From: Sphingomonas abaci
GTDB taxonomy: Bacteria > Pseudomonadota > Alphaproteobacteria > Sphingomonadales > Sphingomonadaceae
DNA length: 64,000 nt
Direction: 5' to 3'
NCBI RefSeq assembly: GCF_014199625.1
Contig: NZ_JACHNY010000001.1
Location: forward strand, 682,001 to 746,000
The position numbers were made by a program, and so were the translations under genes. This document shows positions 16,353 through 25,939 of this stretch, one piece after another. The notes below the pieces were generated by a model that was not told the origin of the DNA, did not search any database, and worked only from the letters and a program-made list of their open reading frames with translations. The first letter of the stretch is position 1; the number at the start of each line of letters is the position of its first letter.

Positions 16353-17561
16353 GCTCTGTCGCAGCCAATCATAGCCGGGCAGCGACACCACCGTCGAACC
16401 CGGCGGCGAGCCCGCCATGGAACCCGAGGGTGCGGTCGGTGCCCCGACCGGCGCGCGTCCTTCCGCCTTGCGCTCCGCCTTGCGTCGGCGCAGCGCGTCG
16501 TCGGCCCGTTCCAGCAGCGGGTCGAGCAGCGGCTCGGCGGTGTCGTCCAGGCACCAGCCGACGCTCGCGCCGATCACGATCTCGCGCCCGTCAATTGCAT
16601 AGGGTTCGGCCAGGTCGCGTTCCAGCCGACGCGCCATCGCCGCCACCTCGTCCTCGTCGCGCACCGCCGTCTGCACGACGACGAATTCGTCGCCGCCCAG
16701 CCGCGCGGCGATGTCGTCGCCGCGGATGTGATCGCGCAGCCGCCCCGCCACCGCCCGCAGCAAGGCGTCGCCGGTCGGGTGGCCGAGCCGGTCGTTGACC
16801 GGCTTGAAATCGTCCAGGTCGAGATAGTGGATCGCGACGCGCTTGGTCCGCAGGCCCTCGGTGCAAAGGCGGTCGAACCGCTCCGCCAGTTCCAACCGGT
16901 TGGCCAGTCCGGTCAGATGGTCGCGCCGGGCCAGCGCCGCGAAGCCGTGGCGCTTGGCGGTCGATGCCGATTCGGTGCGGTAGCGACGCAACAGGCTGCG
17001 CATCCCGCCCGCCAGGAAACCACCCAGGGCGACGGCCGAGGCGATGTCGGCCGGCTCGCTCTGGACGAACAGCACCGCGACAGGCGGCAGCACCGCGACC
17101 AGCAGGCTGGCGACCGCGATGCGTGGGCGCAGCGCCGTACCCGCCGCGACGCCGGCGGCATAGCCGACCAACAATATGCCCGCGAGCGTGTGCAGGGGCG
17201 CATCGGGCAACTGCATGGTCCGCGCCACGAACAGCCCCAGGATGATCGCGAAGGCGACATAGCTGACCGCGAAGCGGCGCTCGATCGCGACCGCCGCCTG
17301 ATGATCGATCGCACCGGCATCGTGGCGCATCCGGCCGCTGAACAGCAGGGCGATCCGGATCATGCTGGAGACCGTGCCCAGCTCGACCAGCCCCGTCACC
17401 AGCGGGTCCTGGGTCCGGTGCGCCACCAGCATGCCCGCCATCAGGAACAACAGGCTCATGATGACGGTGGGCGCGCGGGTGGCGAACAGGCTGGACACCA
17501 GTTCGACATAGGTGGCATCCGGCAGGCGGCCGGGTGCGGTGGCGGAGAGGTCCTGGGGCAC
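16347..17561 (-). CDS. membrane-bound GGDEF diguanylate cyclase
   Basis: 404 residues. The N-terminal ~220 residues contain about six hydrophobic helices (for example VIMSLLFLMAGMLVA and GILLVGYAAGVAAG), a membrane sensor module without a recognised name. The C-terminal GGDEF domain has DHLTGLANR and an intact RLGGDEF active site (~residue 289), so it should make c-di-GMP. An RGDD motif lies exactly five residues before GGDEF, the position of the RxxD inhibitory site, implying product feedback. Start is GTG 17561. No EAL domain is fused. Being next to the adhesin island makes it a candidate regulator of adhesin secretion or release. Confidence 0.9.
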   Translation of the reverse strand: MPQDLSATAPGRLPDATYVELVSSLFATRAPTVIMSLLFLMAGMLVAHRTQDPLVTGLVELGTVSSMIRIALLFSGRMRHDAGAIDHQAAVAIERRFAVSYVAFAIILGLFVARTMQLPDAPLHTLAGILLVGYAAGVAAGTALRPRIAVASLLVAVLPPVAVLFVQSEPADIASAVALGGFLAGGMRSLLRRYRTESASTAKRHGFAALARRDHLTGLANRLELAERFDRLCTEGLRTKRVAIHYLDLDDFKPVNDRLGHPTGDALLRAVAGRLRDHIRGDDIAARLGGDEFVVVQTAVRDEDEVAAMARRLERDLAEPYAIDGREIVIGASVGWCLDDTAEPLLDPLLERADDALRRRKAERKAEGRAPVGAPTAPSGSMAGSPPGSTVVSLPGYDWLRQSA

Positions 17562-17640
17562 GGCCGGACGCTACGCCCCAGTTCGTAAACGATCGGTAAC
17601 GATCCGGCGTCACTGATCCAGCGCAAGGGCGCTTTTCATT

Positions 17641-17676
17641 ACCGGGGTCTCCGTCGGGACGGACGGACACCCCGGT
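17641..17676 (-). terminator. inverted repeat downstream of the TonB-dependent receptor
   Basis: ACCGGGGT (17641-17648) and ACCCCGGT (17669-17676) form a perfect 8-bp stem with a 20-nt loop just past the receptor stop at 17684. No T-run follows on the minus strand, so termination is uncertain. Confidence 0.35.
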
Positions 17677-17683
17677 CCATCGC

Positions 17684-20185
17684 TCACCAGTTCAGGCCGA
17701 CCCGCGCATAGAGATAGCGGCCGTTGAAGCCGAAGGGCGAGTAATAGGGGAAGCCCAGCACGCCGGTCGAGTTGTTCGCCGGGATCGTGCGGTCGGGATA
17801 GACGTCGAACAGGTTGCTGACGCCGAGCCCGATCTGCGCGCCCTTGGGCGCGGCATAGCGCAGCTCGATATCGGTGATCGCGTGGCGGCCGGTATGGACG
17901 TCGGCGGCGGGCGTGGTGCCCGGCTGGTTGACGTCGCCATAATAGGTGACGCGCGCCAGCGCCCCCAGCCGCTCCAGCGACCAGTCGACGGTGCCGGTCA
18001 CCTTCTGCTGCGGCGTGCCGTCCTCCAGCGTCAGGATGCGGCTGCGCGCGAACAGCGTCGGCGCGGGGTTCAGCGTCGCGGTGGAGGTCGGCACGCGCGT
18101 GACCTTCACGTCGTTGATGTTGCCGGCCAGCGTGAAGTCGAACGCGCCCGCCTCCGCGGTCCGCCAGCGATAATGGGCGACTAGGTCGATGCCCTTGGTG
18201 GTCGTCGCCAGCCCGTTGATGAAGAAGCGGGCGGCGCTCGCCCCCGTATTGGTGGCGGCGAGCAGTTGCGCGATCTGCGCGTTCACCGCCGCGGTCGAGC
18301 CCGAGGCGGAGATGTTCTCCGACAGGCCGATCTGGTTGCGGATATGGATGCGATAGGCGTCCAGCGTCAGGTCGAAGCCGCCGGCGCGGATCACCGTGCC
18401 CGCCGACAGGTTGGTCGACTTCTCCGGCTCCAGCGGCAGGCCGCCCAGCGCCGCGCCGACCGTGCTGGTTGAGGGGAAGGTGCCGGTCAGCACCGGCACG
18501 CCGTTGGTCACCACCGAGGCGATCTGGGTGAAATATTGCTGCTGGAGCGACGGCGCGCGGAAGCCGGTGGAGGCGGTGCCGCGCAGCGCGATCCAGTCGG
18601 CCAGGTCGTAGCGGGCGGAGAATTTACCGGTCGCGGTGGTGCCGAAGTCGGAATAATCCTCCGCCCGTCCCGCCAGGCCGAGCAGCAGCTTGTCGGTCAT
18701 CTGCGCCTCGACATCGACATAGATGCTGCCGTTGCGGCGGCTGCGCTTGACCTCGTTGAGCGGCGAAAAGCCGCCGAAGCCCTGGGCGCCCGGCGCAACG
18801 GTCGTGCCAGCCGGGATGCCGGTGACGGTGCCGGCCGGCGCATAGCCATAGGAGGCCGGCTCGCCCGCACTGATCTTGTAGCCCTCGCGCCGCCCCTCGA
18901 TGCCGAAGGCGAGGTTGAGCGACTGGAAGACGTCGAACTTGCGCGTCACGTCCAGCCCGGCGACATACTGGTCATAGGCGACCGAGCCGTCGCGAAAGTC
19001 GCGCGGGCTCGCCGATCCATAGGCGTAGTTGGTCGAATCGAGCGTGCGGAAGTCGACCGTGTTGCGGCCATAGCTCAACGACAGGTCGACGTTGAACCCG
19101 CCCAGGTCGCCGCGCAGGCCGGCCGCCGAGTTGATGTCCTTCGACCGGGTGTTGATGATCGGCAGGAAGCCGTTCGACAGGCCGGCCCGGTCGAGCAGCG
19201 GCGCCGAGGCGGTGGTGCGGATGCGCGGGAAGGCCGCGCCGCGGCTGTCGCGGTCCTGATAGCCGCCGAACGCATAGAGGCTGATATTATCCGTCAGCGA
19301 GGTGCCGGCGTTGACATAGCCGGTATATTGCTCGGTCTCGGGATCGCCATAGCGGCCGGTGACGCGGCGCGGGGTGACGCGCGTGTCGATGTCGGCGCGG
19401 TTGGTCGGTTGGCGCTTCAGATACTCGCCCGAGACGGTCAGGAAGCCGTCGCTGCCGAAGCCGATGCCCTGCCAGGCGGAGACGGTGACGGTCGGCTCGC
19501 CGGTCACGTGGCGGCGGTTGTTGGCGGTGTCGACCTGCGTGTCGTAGAAGCCGTAGACGACCTGCGCGCCGCCGCCCGAGCGCGCCTCGCGCAGCCGCAG
19601 GTTGACGACGCCCGCGATCGCGTCCGAGCCATATTGCGCCGACGCGCCGTCGCGCAGCACCTCGATCCGGTCGAGCGCGACCGTCGGGATGGTGTTGAGG
19701 TCGACCGCCGCCGAGCCGCGCCCGACCGTACCGTTGGTGTTGAGATTGGCGGAGGTGTGGCCGCGGATGCCGTTGATCAGAACCAGCGTCTGGTCGGGAG
19801 CCAGGCCGCGCAGCGTCGCCGGACGGATCGCGTCGGTCGCGTCATTGGCGGAGGGGCGCGGGAAGTCGATCGACGGCGCGATCGCGGACAGCGCCGCGCC
19901 CAGTTCGGTCGTCCCCTGCCGCTGAAGGCTGGCGCCGCTCAGCACGTCGACCGGCGATACGCTGTCCAGCCGGCTGCGCCCTTCGACCCGGGTGCCGGTG
20001 ACGATGATGTCGCCGCCCTCGTCCCCGGTGGTCGCGGCATCGGCCACGGGCGCGGCCTGGGCCTGCTCCGCCTGGGCCTCTCCGGCTTGACCCTGCCCGG
20101 TCTGGGCCTGCTGGGCTGAAGCGGGGGGCGTCGACGCGGCGGGCGCAACGATCGCCGCTGTGCTGAGCAGCAGTTCGCTGATCAT
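17684..20185 (-). CDS. TonB-dependent outer-membrane receptor
   Basis: 833 residues from ATG 20185, which has AAAAGGGA 6 nt upstream; another in-frame ATG at 20203 has a poor ribosome site. A signal peptide (ISELLLSTAAIVAPAASTPPASA) is followed by an Ala/Gln-rich linker, a TonB box-like DIIVTGTRV, a plug domain (RGLAPDQTLVLINGIRG; IEVLRDGASAQYGSDAIAGVVNL) and a 22-strand barrel ending in YLYARVGLNW with the usual terminal aromatic residue. It should import an unknown ligand using proton motive force. The gene is divergent from a hybrid sensor kinase; no FecIR-type pair is adjacent. Confidence 0.9.
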   Translation of the reverse strand: MISELLLSTAAIVAPAASTPPASAQQAQTGQGQAGEAQAEQAQAAPVADAATTGDEGGDIIVTGTRVEGRSRLDSVSPVDVLSGASLQRQGTTELGAALSAIAPSIDFPRPSANDATDAIRPATLRGLAPDQTLVLINGIRGHTSANLNTNGTVGRGSAAVDLNTIPTVALDRIEVLRDGASAQYGSDAIAGVVNLRLREARSGGGAQVVYGFYDTQVDTANNRRHVTGEPTVTVSAWQGIGFGSDGFLTVSGEYLKRQPTNRADIDTRVTPRRVTGRYGDPETEQYTGYVNAGTSLTDNISLYAFGGYQDRDSRGAAFPRIRTTASAPLLDRAGLSNGFLPIINTRSKDINSAAGLRGDLGGFNVDLSLSYGRNTVDFRTLDSTNYAYGSASPRDFRDGSVAYDQYVAGLDVTRKFDVFQSLNLAFGIEGRREGYKISAGEPASYGYAPAGTVTGIPAGTTVAPGAQGFGGFSPLNEVKRSRRNGSIYVDVEAQMTDKLLLGLAGRAEDYSDFGTTATGKFSARYDLADWIALRGTASTGFRAPSLQQQYFTQIASVVTNGVPVLTGTFPSTSTVGAALGGLPLEPEKSTNLSAGTVIRAGGFDLTLDAYRIHIRNQIGLSENISASGSTAAVNAQIAQLLAATNTGASAARFFINGLATTTKGIDLVAHYRWRTAEAGAFDFTLAGNINDVKVTRVPTSTATLNPAPTLFARSRILTLEDGTPQQKVTGTVDWSLERLGALARVTYYGDVNQPGTTPAADVHTGRHAITDIELRYAAPKGAQIGLGVSNLFDVYPDRTIPANNSTGVLGFPYYSPFGFNGRYLYARVGLNW

Positions 20186-20338
20186 GGGATTCCCTTTTGA
20201 CATATTGGAATTGCCGCCGCCGATAACGGGCAGGCAGACTGTTTCTGTACCGCGCCGGGCCGCCGTCTGCCGCCAAGAAAAACTTCTACGCGCCGAGGCA
20301 GAGTCTGCGGCCCAAAATGGAACCGGTGCCACGGCTTC

Positions 20339-23300
20339 ATGCAAATGAGTCTTGCGAACCTATCGGCGGCATATAGGAACGATGGCGTGACCGGCCTCCC
20401 CCATTCCTCGCCAGCCGAACTTCGCGACCCGCCGACCGCGCTGGACGAAGACGGCGCCATGATCCGCGCGGCGGCGCTGGCCAAGTATAGGATCGTGGAT
20501 AGCGCGCGCGAGGCGGTGTTCGACGGGATCGCCGAACTCGCCGCCAGCGTGTGCGAGGCGCCGATCGCCGTCATCAACTTCATCGACCGTGACCGGCAGT
20601 TCTTCAAGGCGGAAGTCGGGCTGGGCGTCGACGGCACGCCGCTCGAGACCTCACTCTGCGCGCACGCTTTGCTCGAGGACGAATTCCTGCTGGTGCCCGA
20701 CACCACCCAGGACGCGCGCTTCGCCTGCAATCCGCTGGTCACCGGTGCCCCCTATTTGCGCTTCTATGCCGGCGCGCTGCTGCGGACGCCGGAGGGCGTG
20801 GCGATCGGGACGGTCTGCGTGCTCGACTATCGCACCCGCACCCTCTCCGATGTGCAGGTCCGGACGCTGCGCGTACTGGCGCAGCATGTGATGGCGCAAC
20901 TGGAACACGGGCTGGCCAGCCGCCAGGCGGCGCTGGCGGAGGCGCGGCAGCGCGCGATCGTCGACAACGCCATCGACCTGGCGATCGTCGCCATCGACCG
21001 CGACGGCATGGTGGTGGAATGGGGAACGGGCGCCGACCATGTGTTCGGCTGGGACAAGGCGGCGGCGATCGGCCGGCATGCCGGCTTCCTCTTCACGCCC
21101 GAGGACCGCGCCGTGGGCCGGTTGCACCAGGACATGGTCGCGGCCGATCGCGACGGCCGCGCGCGCGCCGACCGCTGGCATCTTTGCCGAACGGGTCGGC
21201 GCCTCTGGTGCAGCGTCGAGGTGACCCCGCTGACGGGGCGCGACGGTCGGCAGCTCGGCTATGTGCTAATACTGCGCGATCGCAGCGAGCAACACCGGGT
21301 CGGCACCGCGCTGAAGGTCGCGGAACAGGGGCAGCGCTGGGCCCAACAGGCCGGGCGGCTGGGCCTGTTCCAGCTCGGCGCGGACGCCATCCTCCACGCC
21401 ACGCCCGAATTCTGCCGACTGTTCGGCCTGGCTCCGGCCGCGACGCTGCCGGCCGCGACGATCGAGTCGCTGATCCTGCCCGAGGATCGCGAACACGCCG
21501 CACCGCTCTGGACGGCCGACGGCCTCGGCGACGGGGCCGGCGTACGCGAGCTGGAATATCGCATCCGCCGGGCCGGGGACGGCGTGGTGCGCTGGATCGC
21601 GCATCGCGGCGAGCGGCTGATCGACGGCGAGACCGGCGCCTTCCGCATCGCCGGCATGGTGCAGGACGTGACCGAACGGCGCGTGGCGACGGACATCTTG
21701 GCAGGTAACGAGCAACGCTATCGCGCGCTGTTCGAGGCGTTCGACGACGGCTTCTGCATCATCGAGTTCTTCGACGGACCGCACGGCCCACTGAGCGACT
21801 ATGTCCATGTCGAGGCCAATGCCGGCTATCAGCGCCATTCGGGCATCGCCGAGATCGTCGGCCGGACGCTGCGCGACCTCGCCCCCGACCAGGCCGACGA
21901 TTGGATCGCGCTCTATGGCACGGTGCTGCGCACCGGCGAGCCGATCCGCTTCGAACGCTATTTCGAACAGGCCGGCCGCCATATCGAGGTGTCGGCGGCA
22001 CGGGTCGAACCGGCCAGCCGCCGCCAGGTGTCGGTGATGTTCCGCGACATCGATGCGCGCAAGGCGTCGGAGGCTGCGCTGCGGGCGAGCGAGGCGCTGG
22101 CGCGCGAGAATATCGAGCGGGTGCAGCTCGCCCTGGCGGCCGGCGCGATCATCGGCACCTGGTTCTGGCACCTGCCGACCGACCGGTTCACCGTGGACGA
22201 GGTCTTCGCCGCCGCCTTCGGCCTGGACCCGGCGCTCGGCCGCGACGGGTTGAGCCGGGCTCAGGTCGTCGCCACCGTCCATCCCGATGACCAGGCAGGG
22301 TTGGCCGAGGCGATCGACGCGGCGATCGCGCGCGGCGGCCCCTATGCGCACCAGTATCGCGTGCGCCGCGCCGATGGCCGCTATTACTGGATCGAGGCGA
22401 ACGGCCGGGTCGATCACGATGCCGACGGCACGCCTCTCCGCTTTCCAGGCGTGCTGATCGACGTCGAGGAACGGCGCGCGGTCGAGAAGGAGCTGGATCG
22501 CACCACCGCAGCGCTGCGGGCGCTGACCGAGACGTTGGAACAGCGCGTCGCCGAACGCAGCGCCGAGCTGATGAAGACCGAGGAGCAGCTGCGTCAGGCG
22601 CAGAAGATGGAGGCGGTCGGCCAGCTCACCGGCGGGCTGGCGCACGACTTCAACAATCTGCTCGCCGGAATGTCTGGCGCGCTGGAGATGATCGGCACGC
22701 GCTTGGGCCAGGGGCGGCTGGGCGATGTCGACCGCTATTTGGACGCGGCGCAGGGCGCGGTGCGTCGCGCCGCCGCGCTCACTCACCGGCTGCTCGCCTT
22801 CTCGCGCCGCCAGACGCTCGATCCCAAACCGACCGACGTCAACGCGCTGATCGCCGGGATGATCGAGTTGATCCGGCGCACGGTGGGCCCCGCCGTCACG
22901 GTGGAGACCAGCGAGACGGTCGGGCTATGGACGACGCTGGTCGATGCCGGGCAACTGGAGAACGCGCTGCTCAACCTGTGCATCAACGCGCGCGACGCGA
23001 TGCCGGCGGGCGGCCGGATCATGATCGAGACGGCCAATACCTGGCTTGATCGCGAAACCGCCCGCGCCCACGACATGCCGGAGGGGTCGTATCTGTCACT
23101 GTCGGTGACCGATAGCGGCACCGGCATGAGCGCCGATGTGATCGAGCGGGTATTCGAACCCTTTTTCACGACCAAGCCGATGGGCCAGGGCACCGGGCTG
23201 GGCCTGTCGATGATCTACGGCTTCGCCAAGCAGTCGGGCGGGCAGGTCCGGATCCAGTCCCAGGTCGATGTCGGCACGGTCGTGCGCCTCTACCTGCCGC

Positions 23301-23749
23301 GCTACGATGGCGATCTGATGCCCAGTGTCGACCATGACGGCACGCGGATCAGCAGTCGGGCAGGCGGCGGCGAGACGATCCTGGTCGTCGACGACGAGCC
23401 GACCGTCCGCCTGCTCCTCGCCGATGTGCTGGAGGATCTGGGCTATGGAGTGGTCGAGGCGGCGGACGGCATATCGGGCCTGCGCGTGCTGCAATCGGAC
23501 TTGCGGATCGATCTGCTGATCAGCGATATAGGCCTGCCGGGCGGGATGAACGGCCGCCAGATGGCGGAAGCGGCGCAGGCCCATCGTCCGGGGCTGCCGA
23601 CCCTGTTCATCACCGGCTATGCCGAGCATTCGGTGGTCGGCAACGGCCTGCGCGCCCCGGGCATCGAGATCATGACCAAGCCGTTCGCGATCGACAAGCT
23701 GCTGACGCGAGTCGGCGAGCTGATCGCACAAGGTCGCAAGGCCGCCTGA
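20339..23749 (+). CDS. GAF/multi-PAS hybrid sensor histidine kinase
   Basis: 1136 residues, no membrane helix seen, so probably cytoplasmic. Order: GAF domain (~50-200), four PAS-type segments (~205-315, 335-445, 455-580, 595-710), a coiled coil (~715-755), HisKA with phospho-acceptor His ~769 in GGLAHDFNNLLAG, HATPase (~865-985, with DSGTGM and GTGLGLSM), and a C-terminal receiver with DDEP, Asp ~1063 in LLISDIGLPGG and Lys in MTKPF. The layout is of soluble kinases of the stress/light-sensing type. ATG 20339 has a weak ribosome site; a start at 20459 would still keep the GAF domain. No separate response regulator is adjacent. Confidence 0.9.
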   Translation: MQMSLANLSAAYRNDGVTGLPHSSPAELRDPPTALDEDGAMIRAAALAKYRIVDSAREAVFDGIAELAASVCEAPIAVINFIDRDRQFFKAEVGLGVDGTPLETSLCAHALLEDEFLLVPDTTQDARFACNPLVTGAPYLRFYAGALLRTPEGVAIGTVCVLDYRTRTLSDVQVRTLRVLAQHVMAQLEHGLASRQAALAEARQRAIVDNAIDLAIVAIDRDGMVVEWGTGADHVFGWDKAAAIGRHAGFLFTPEDRAVGRLHQDMVAADRDGRARADRWHLCRTGRRLWCSVEVTPLTGRDGRQLGYVLILRDRSEQHRVGTALKVAEQGQRWAQQAGRLGLFQLGADAILHATPEFCRLFGLAPAATLPAATIESLILPEDREHAAPLWTADGLGDGAGVRELEYRIRRAGDGVVRWIAHRGERLIDGETGAFRIAGMVQDVTERRVATDILAGNEQRYRALFEAFDDGFCIIEFFDGPHGPLSDYVHVEANAGYQRHSGIAEIVGRTLRDLAPDQADDWIALYGTVLRTGEPIRFERYFEQAGRHIEVSAARVEPASRRQVSVMFRDIDARKASEAALRASEALARENIERVQLALAAGAIIGTWFWHLPTDRFTVDEVFAAAFGLDPALGRDGLSRAQVVATVHPDDQAGLAEAIDAAIARGGPYAHQYRVRRADGRYYWIEANGRVDHDADGTPLRFPGVLIDVEERRAVEKELDRTTAALRALTETLEQRVAERSAELMKTEEQLRQAQKMEAVGQLTGGLAHDFNNLLAGMSGALEMIGTRLGQGRLGDVDRYLDAAQGAVRRAAALTHRLLAFSRRQTLDPKPTDVNALIAGMIELIRRTVGPAVTVETSETVGLWTTLVDAGQLENALLNLCINARDAMPAGGRIMIETANTWLDRETARAHDMPEGSYLSLSVTDSGTGMSADVIERVFEPFFTTKPMGQGTGLGLSMIYGFAKQSGGQVRIQSQVDVGTVVRLYLPRYDGDLMPSVDHDGTRISSRAGGGETILVVDDEPTVRLLLADVLEDLGYGVVEAADGISGLRVLQSDLRIDLLISDIGLPGGMNGRQMAEAAQAHRPGLPTLFITGYAEHSVVGNGLRAPGIEIMTKPFAIDKLLTRVGELIAQGRKAA

Positions 23750-23758
23750 TCGGTGCGG

Positions 23759-23965
23759 TCAGCGACCCTGTTTCGGTGCGCCGGACGCCGACGTGCCCGA
23801 TCCGCCACCGGACGCGCCACCCGGCGCGCCGATCGCGTCGAGGCGATCGATCAGGTCGGCGAAGCTGTCATCCTGCTCCACCGGAAACACGCGCTTGAAT
23901 CCGGTGCCGAGCACGTCCAGGTCGCGCTGGGTCAATAGTCCGATCGCGACAATCTTTTCCGCCAC
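23759..23965 (-). CDS. small conserved-type protein of unknown function
   Basis: 68 residues from GTG 23965, supported by a strong GAAAGGAG about 7 nt upstream. The first ~45 residues look globular (IVAIGLLTQRDLDVLGTGF, then DDSFADLIDRLDAI); the tail is a flexible Gly/Ser/Pro-rich stretch. It runs convergently into the hybrid kinase with 9 nt between stop codons. I do not recognise a domain. Its ribosome site and codon pattern make it likely real. Confidence 0.6.
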   Translation of the reverse strand: MAEKIVAIGLLTQRDLDVLGTGFKRVFPVEQDDSFADLIDRLDAIGAPGGASGGGSGTSASGAPKQGR

Positions 23966-24109
23966 TGGCTGCTCCTTTCAAGGCGACAAACCGACGGACG
24001 CGCGAAAGGTGCCGCGCCTTGCGACAGCTTGGTGACGCTGCGGCGGGGCCGGGCTTTACCGGCGATGGCCGCGAGCGCTAGGCACGGATGACACGGCACG
24101 GAGGAACGG

Positions 24110-24943
24110 ATGATCGGACAGCGGTTCGGATGGCTGGGCGCCACGACAACGACCGCGCTGCTGCTGGCGGGGTGCGCGCATCGCCAAGCGGCCGAGCCGG
24201 CTCCGCCGCCGCCCGCGCCCGCCCCGACGCCCGCCCCTGCTCCCCCACCGCCGCCGCCGGAGACGATCAACAGCCATCTGGGTGAACAGGAGGCGCTGTG
24301 GCATGTCCGCGCCGCGCTCAACGTCGCGGCGCTCAGTTGCGGGCGGACCGCCTCGGGAGCGACGCTGACGCCCGATTACAACCGCCTGCTGGTGCAGCGT
24401 AAGACGGTCCTCGCCGCCGCCTATCGCGACGAGCAGCAGCGGTTCGACGCCGCACCGGGCGGCCTCGACCACCATATGACCGTGCTCTACAATTACTTCG
24501 CGCGACCGGGGGCGCAGACGAATTTCTGCCCGGCCGCGGCGGCGGTCGCGACCGAGATGACGGGGCTGCCCGCCGATGCGCTGGCGGCCGCGGCGGGACC
24601 GGCGCTGGCGCGGCTGGAGGCGGCGCTGCTCGCCCCGCCGCCGCCGGCCGTGCGCATGGCCGCCGCGCCTGCCGCTGCCGCCGAACCGCTGCCGGCGGGC
24701 GACTGGCGCATCCAGATCGGCGCGTTCACCGGCCAGGCGCGGGCGGAAGCCGCCTGGGCTTTGGCCCGCGACCGGGCACCGTCATTGGCCAAGTTCCAGC
24801 CGCGCTTCGACCCCGTGCCCAACAGCCCGCTGGTCCGCGTCCAGATCGGGCCGGCGGCCGACCGGGCGGGCGCGGTGGCGATGTGCGCGGCAGCGGCGGC
24901 AGGCGGCTTCGACTGCCTTCCGCTCGGGGCCGCCCGCCGCTGA
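24110..24943 (+). CDS. SPOR-domain lipoprotein
   Basis: 277 residues. A lipoprotein signal ends in LLLAGC, so Cys ~23 would be lipidated. A Pro/Ala-rich linker ([14 protein letters not shown]) follows, then a helical region with two cysteines, and a C-terminal SPOR domain (~200-277) beginning DWRIQIGAFTGQARAEAAW. SPOR domains bind denuded septal peptidoglycan, so a cell-envelope or division-related role is expected. Its stop codon abuts the stop of the convergent gene at 24944. Confidence 0.8.
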   Translation: MIGQRFGWLGATTTTALLLAGCAHRQAAEPAPPPPAPAPTPAPAPPPPPPETINSHLGEQEALWHVRAALNVAALSCGRTASGATLTPDYNRLLVQRKTVLAAAYRDEQQRFDAAPGGLDHHMTVLYNYFARPGAQTNFCPAAAAVATEMTGLPADALAAAAGPALARLEAALLAPPPPAVRMAAAPAAAAEPLPAGDWRIQIGAFTGQARAEAAWALARDRAPSLAKFQPRFDPVPNSPLVRVQIGPAADRAGAVAMCAAAAAGGFDCLPLGAARR

Positions 24944-25408
24944 TCAGCCGGCGGCCAGCACCGCCTCGATGTCCGCGACGCTGAGGCCGAACGCGCCCGC
25001 GATGCCAGCAACCGACGTGCCGCGCTTGGCGAGCGCGCGGATGCGATCCTCGTCGACGACGGTGCGATAGGCGCGCGTGTCGCGTTCCTCGGTCGGCATC
25101 CCCGTCCGCGCGATCGCCCCGGTCGAGCGACGGCGACGCGGCGCGGCCGGCTCCTCCGCGGCGACGGTCGCGACCGCCTCGCGCCGGACCGCGGCGCGCG
25201 CCTCCTCCTCGACACGGCGGGCGGTGCGCGCCGCCTCGCGCGCCTGCGAGGCCGCGTCCCGCGCCGCGGCCCGCGCCTCGGTCCGTGCCTCGGCGGCGGC
25301 GGCGCGCTCCTGCGCCCGGCGTTCGCGATCGACGGCCCGCGCGGCGTCGCGGTCGTTCGCCCGTACCCGCAGCATCGCCGGTTTGCGTCCCCAACTCTCG
25401 TCCATCAT
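24944..25408 (-). CDS. Arg/Ala-rich coiled-coil protein with C-terminal helix-turn-helix-like segment
   Basis: 154 residues from tandem ATGs at 25408/25405, with GGAAGAGG immediately upstream. The centre (~30-80) is a charged Arg/Ala/Glu coiled coil; an RRRRS basic patch follows; the last ~35 residues (DEDRIRALAKRGTSVAGIAGAFGLSVADIEAVLA) read like a helix-turn-helix as in small DNA-binding proteins. I recognise no named family. The frame is open much further upstream, but there it only shadows nusB and thiL. Confidence 0.6.
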   Translation of the reverse strand: MMDESWGRKPAMLRVRANDRDAARAVDRERRAQERAAAAEARTEARAAARDAASQAREAARTARRVEEEARAAVRREAVATVAAEEPAAPRRRRSTGAIARTGMPTEERDTRAYRTVVDEDRIRALAKRGTSVAGIAGAFGLSVADIEAVLAAG

Positions 25409-25477
25409 TCCTCTTCCATCACACGCCGCCGCAACGGGGCTGACATCGGTCGCCGGGCGGCGTACAGGGCGGCGCTT

Positions 25478-25936
25478 ATGTCCCGCAACTCGAACCGCAC
25501 CAAGGCCCGCGCCGCCGCGCGTCTCGCCGCCGTCCAGGCGCTCTATCAGCACGAGATGGAGGGCACGGCCATCCCCGTGCTGCTGCACGAATTCCACCAG
25601 CACCGCCTGGGCGCGGTGATCGAGGATGTGGAATATGCCGATGCCGGGGTCGATTTCTTCGACGACCTGGTCAAGGGCGCCCAGGCGCGCGCCGGCGAGA
25701 TCGACCTCCTGATCGAGGCGAAGCTGGCCAGCGGCTGGACGCTGGCGCGACTCGACAAGCCGATGAAGGCGATCCTGCGCGCCGGCACCTATGAACTGCT
25801 CGCGCGCAAGGATGTGCCGACCGCCGCGGTGATCAGCGAATATGTCGATGTCGCCCATGCGTTCTACGAGCGGCGCGAGGCGGGCTTCGTCAACGGCCTG
25901 CTCGACGCGATCGCGAAATCGGGCGCGCGCGCCTGA
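25478..25936 (+). CDS. nusB: transcription antitermination factor NusB
   Basis: 152 residues, the usual NusB length. The N-terminus NRTKARAAARLAAVQALYQHE is the family hallmark, and the C-terminal YVDVAHAFYERREAGFVNGLLDAIA closes the all-helical fold. NusB binds boxA RNA with NusE (S10) in rRNA antitermination. It is followed after 3 nt by a DUF4169 gene and then thiL; nusB-thiL adjacency is widespread in bacteria, which supports both calls. Confidence 0.95.
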   Translation: MSRNSNRTKARAAARLAAVQALYQHEMEGTAIPVLLHEFHQHRLGAVIEDVEYADAGVDFFDDLVKGAQARAGEIDLLIEAKLASGWTLARLDKPMKAILRAGTYELLARKDVPTAAVISEYVDVAHAFYERREAGFVNGLLDAIAKSGARA

Positions 25937-25939
25937 ACC

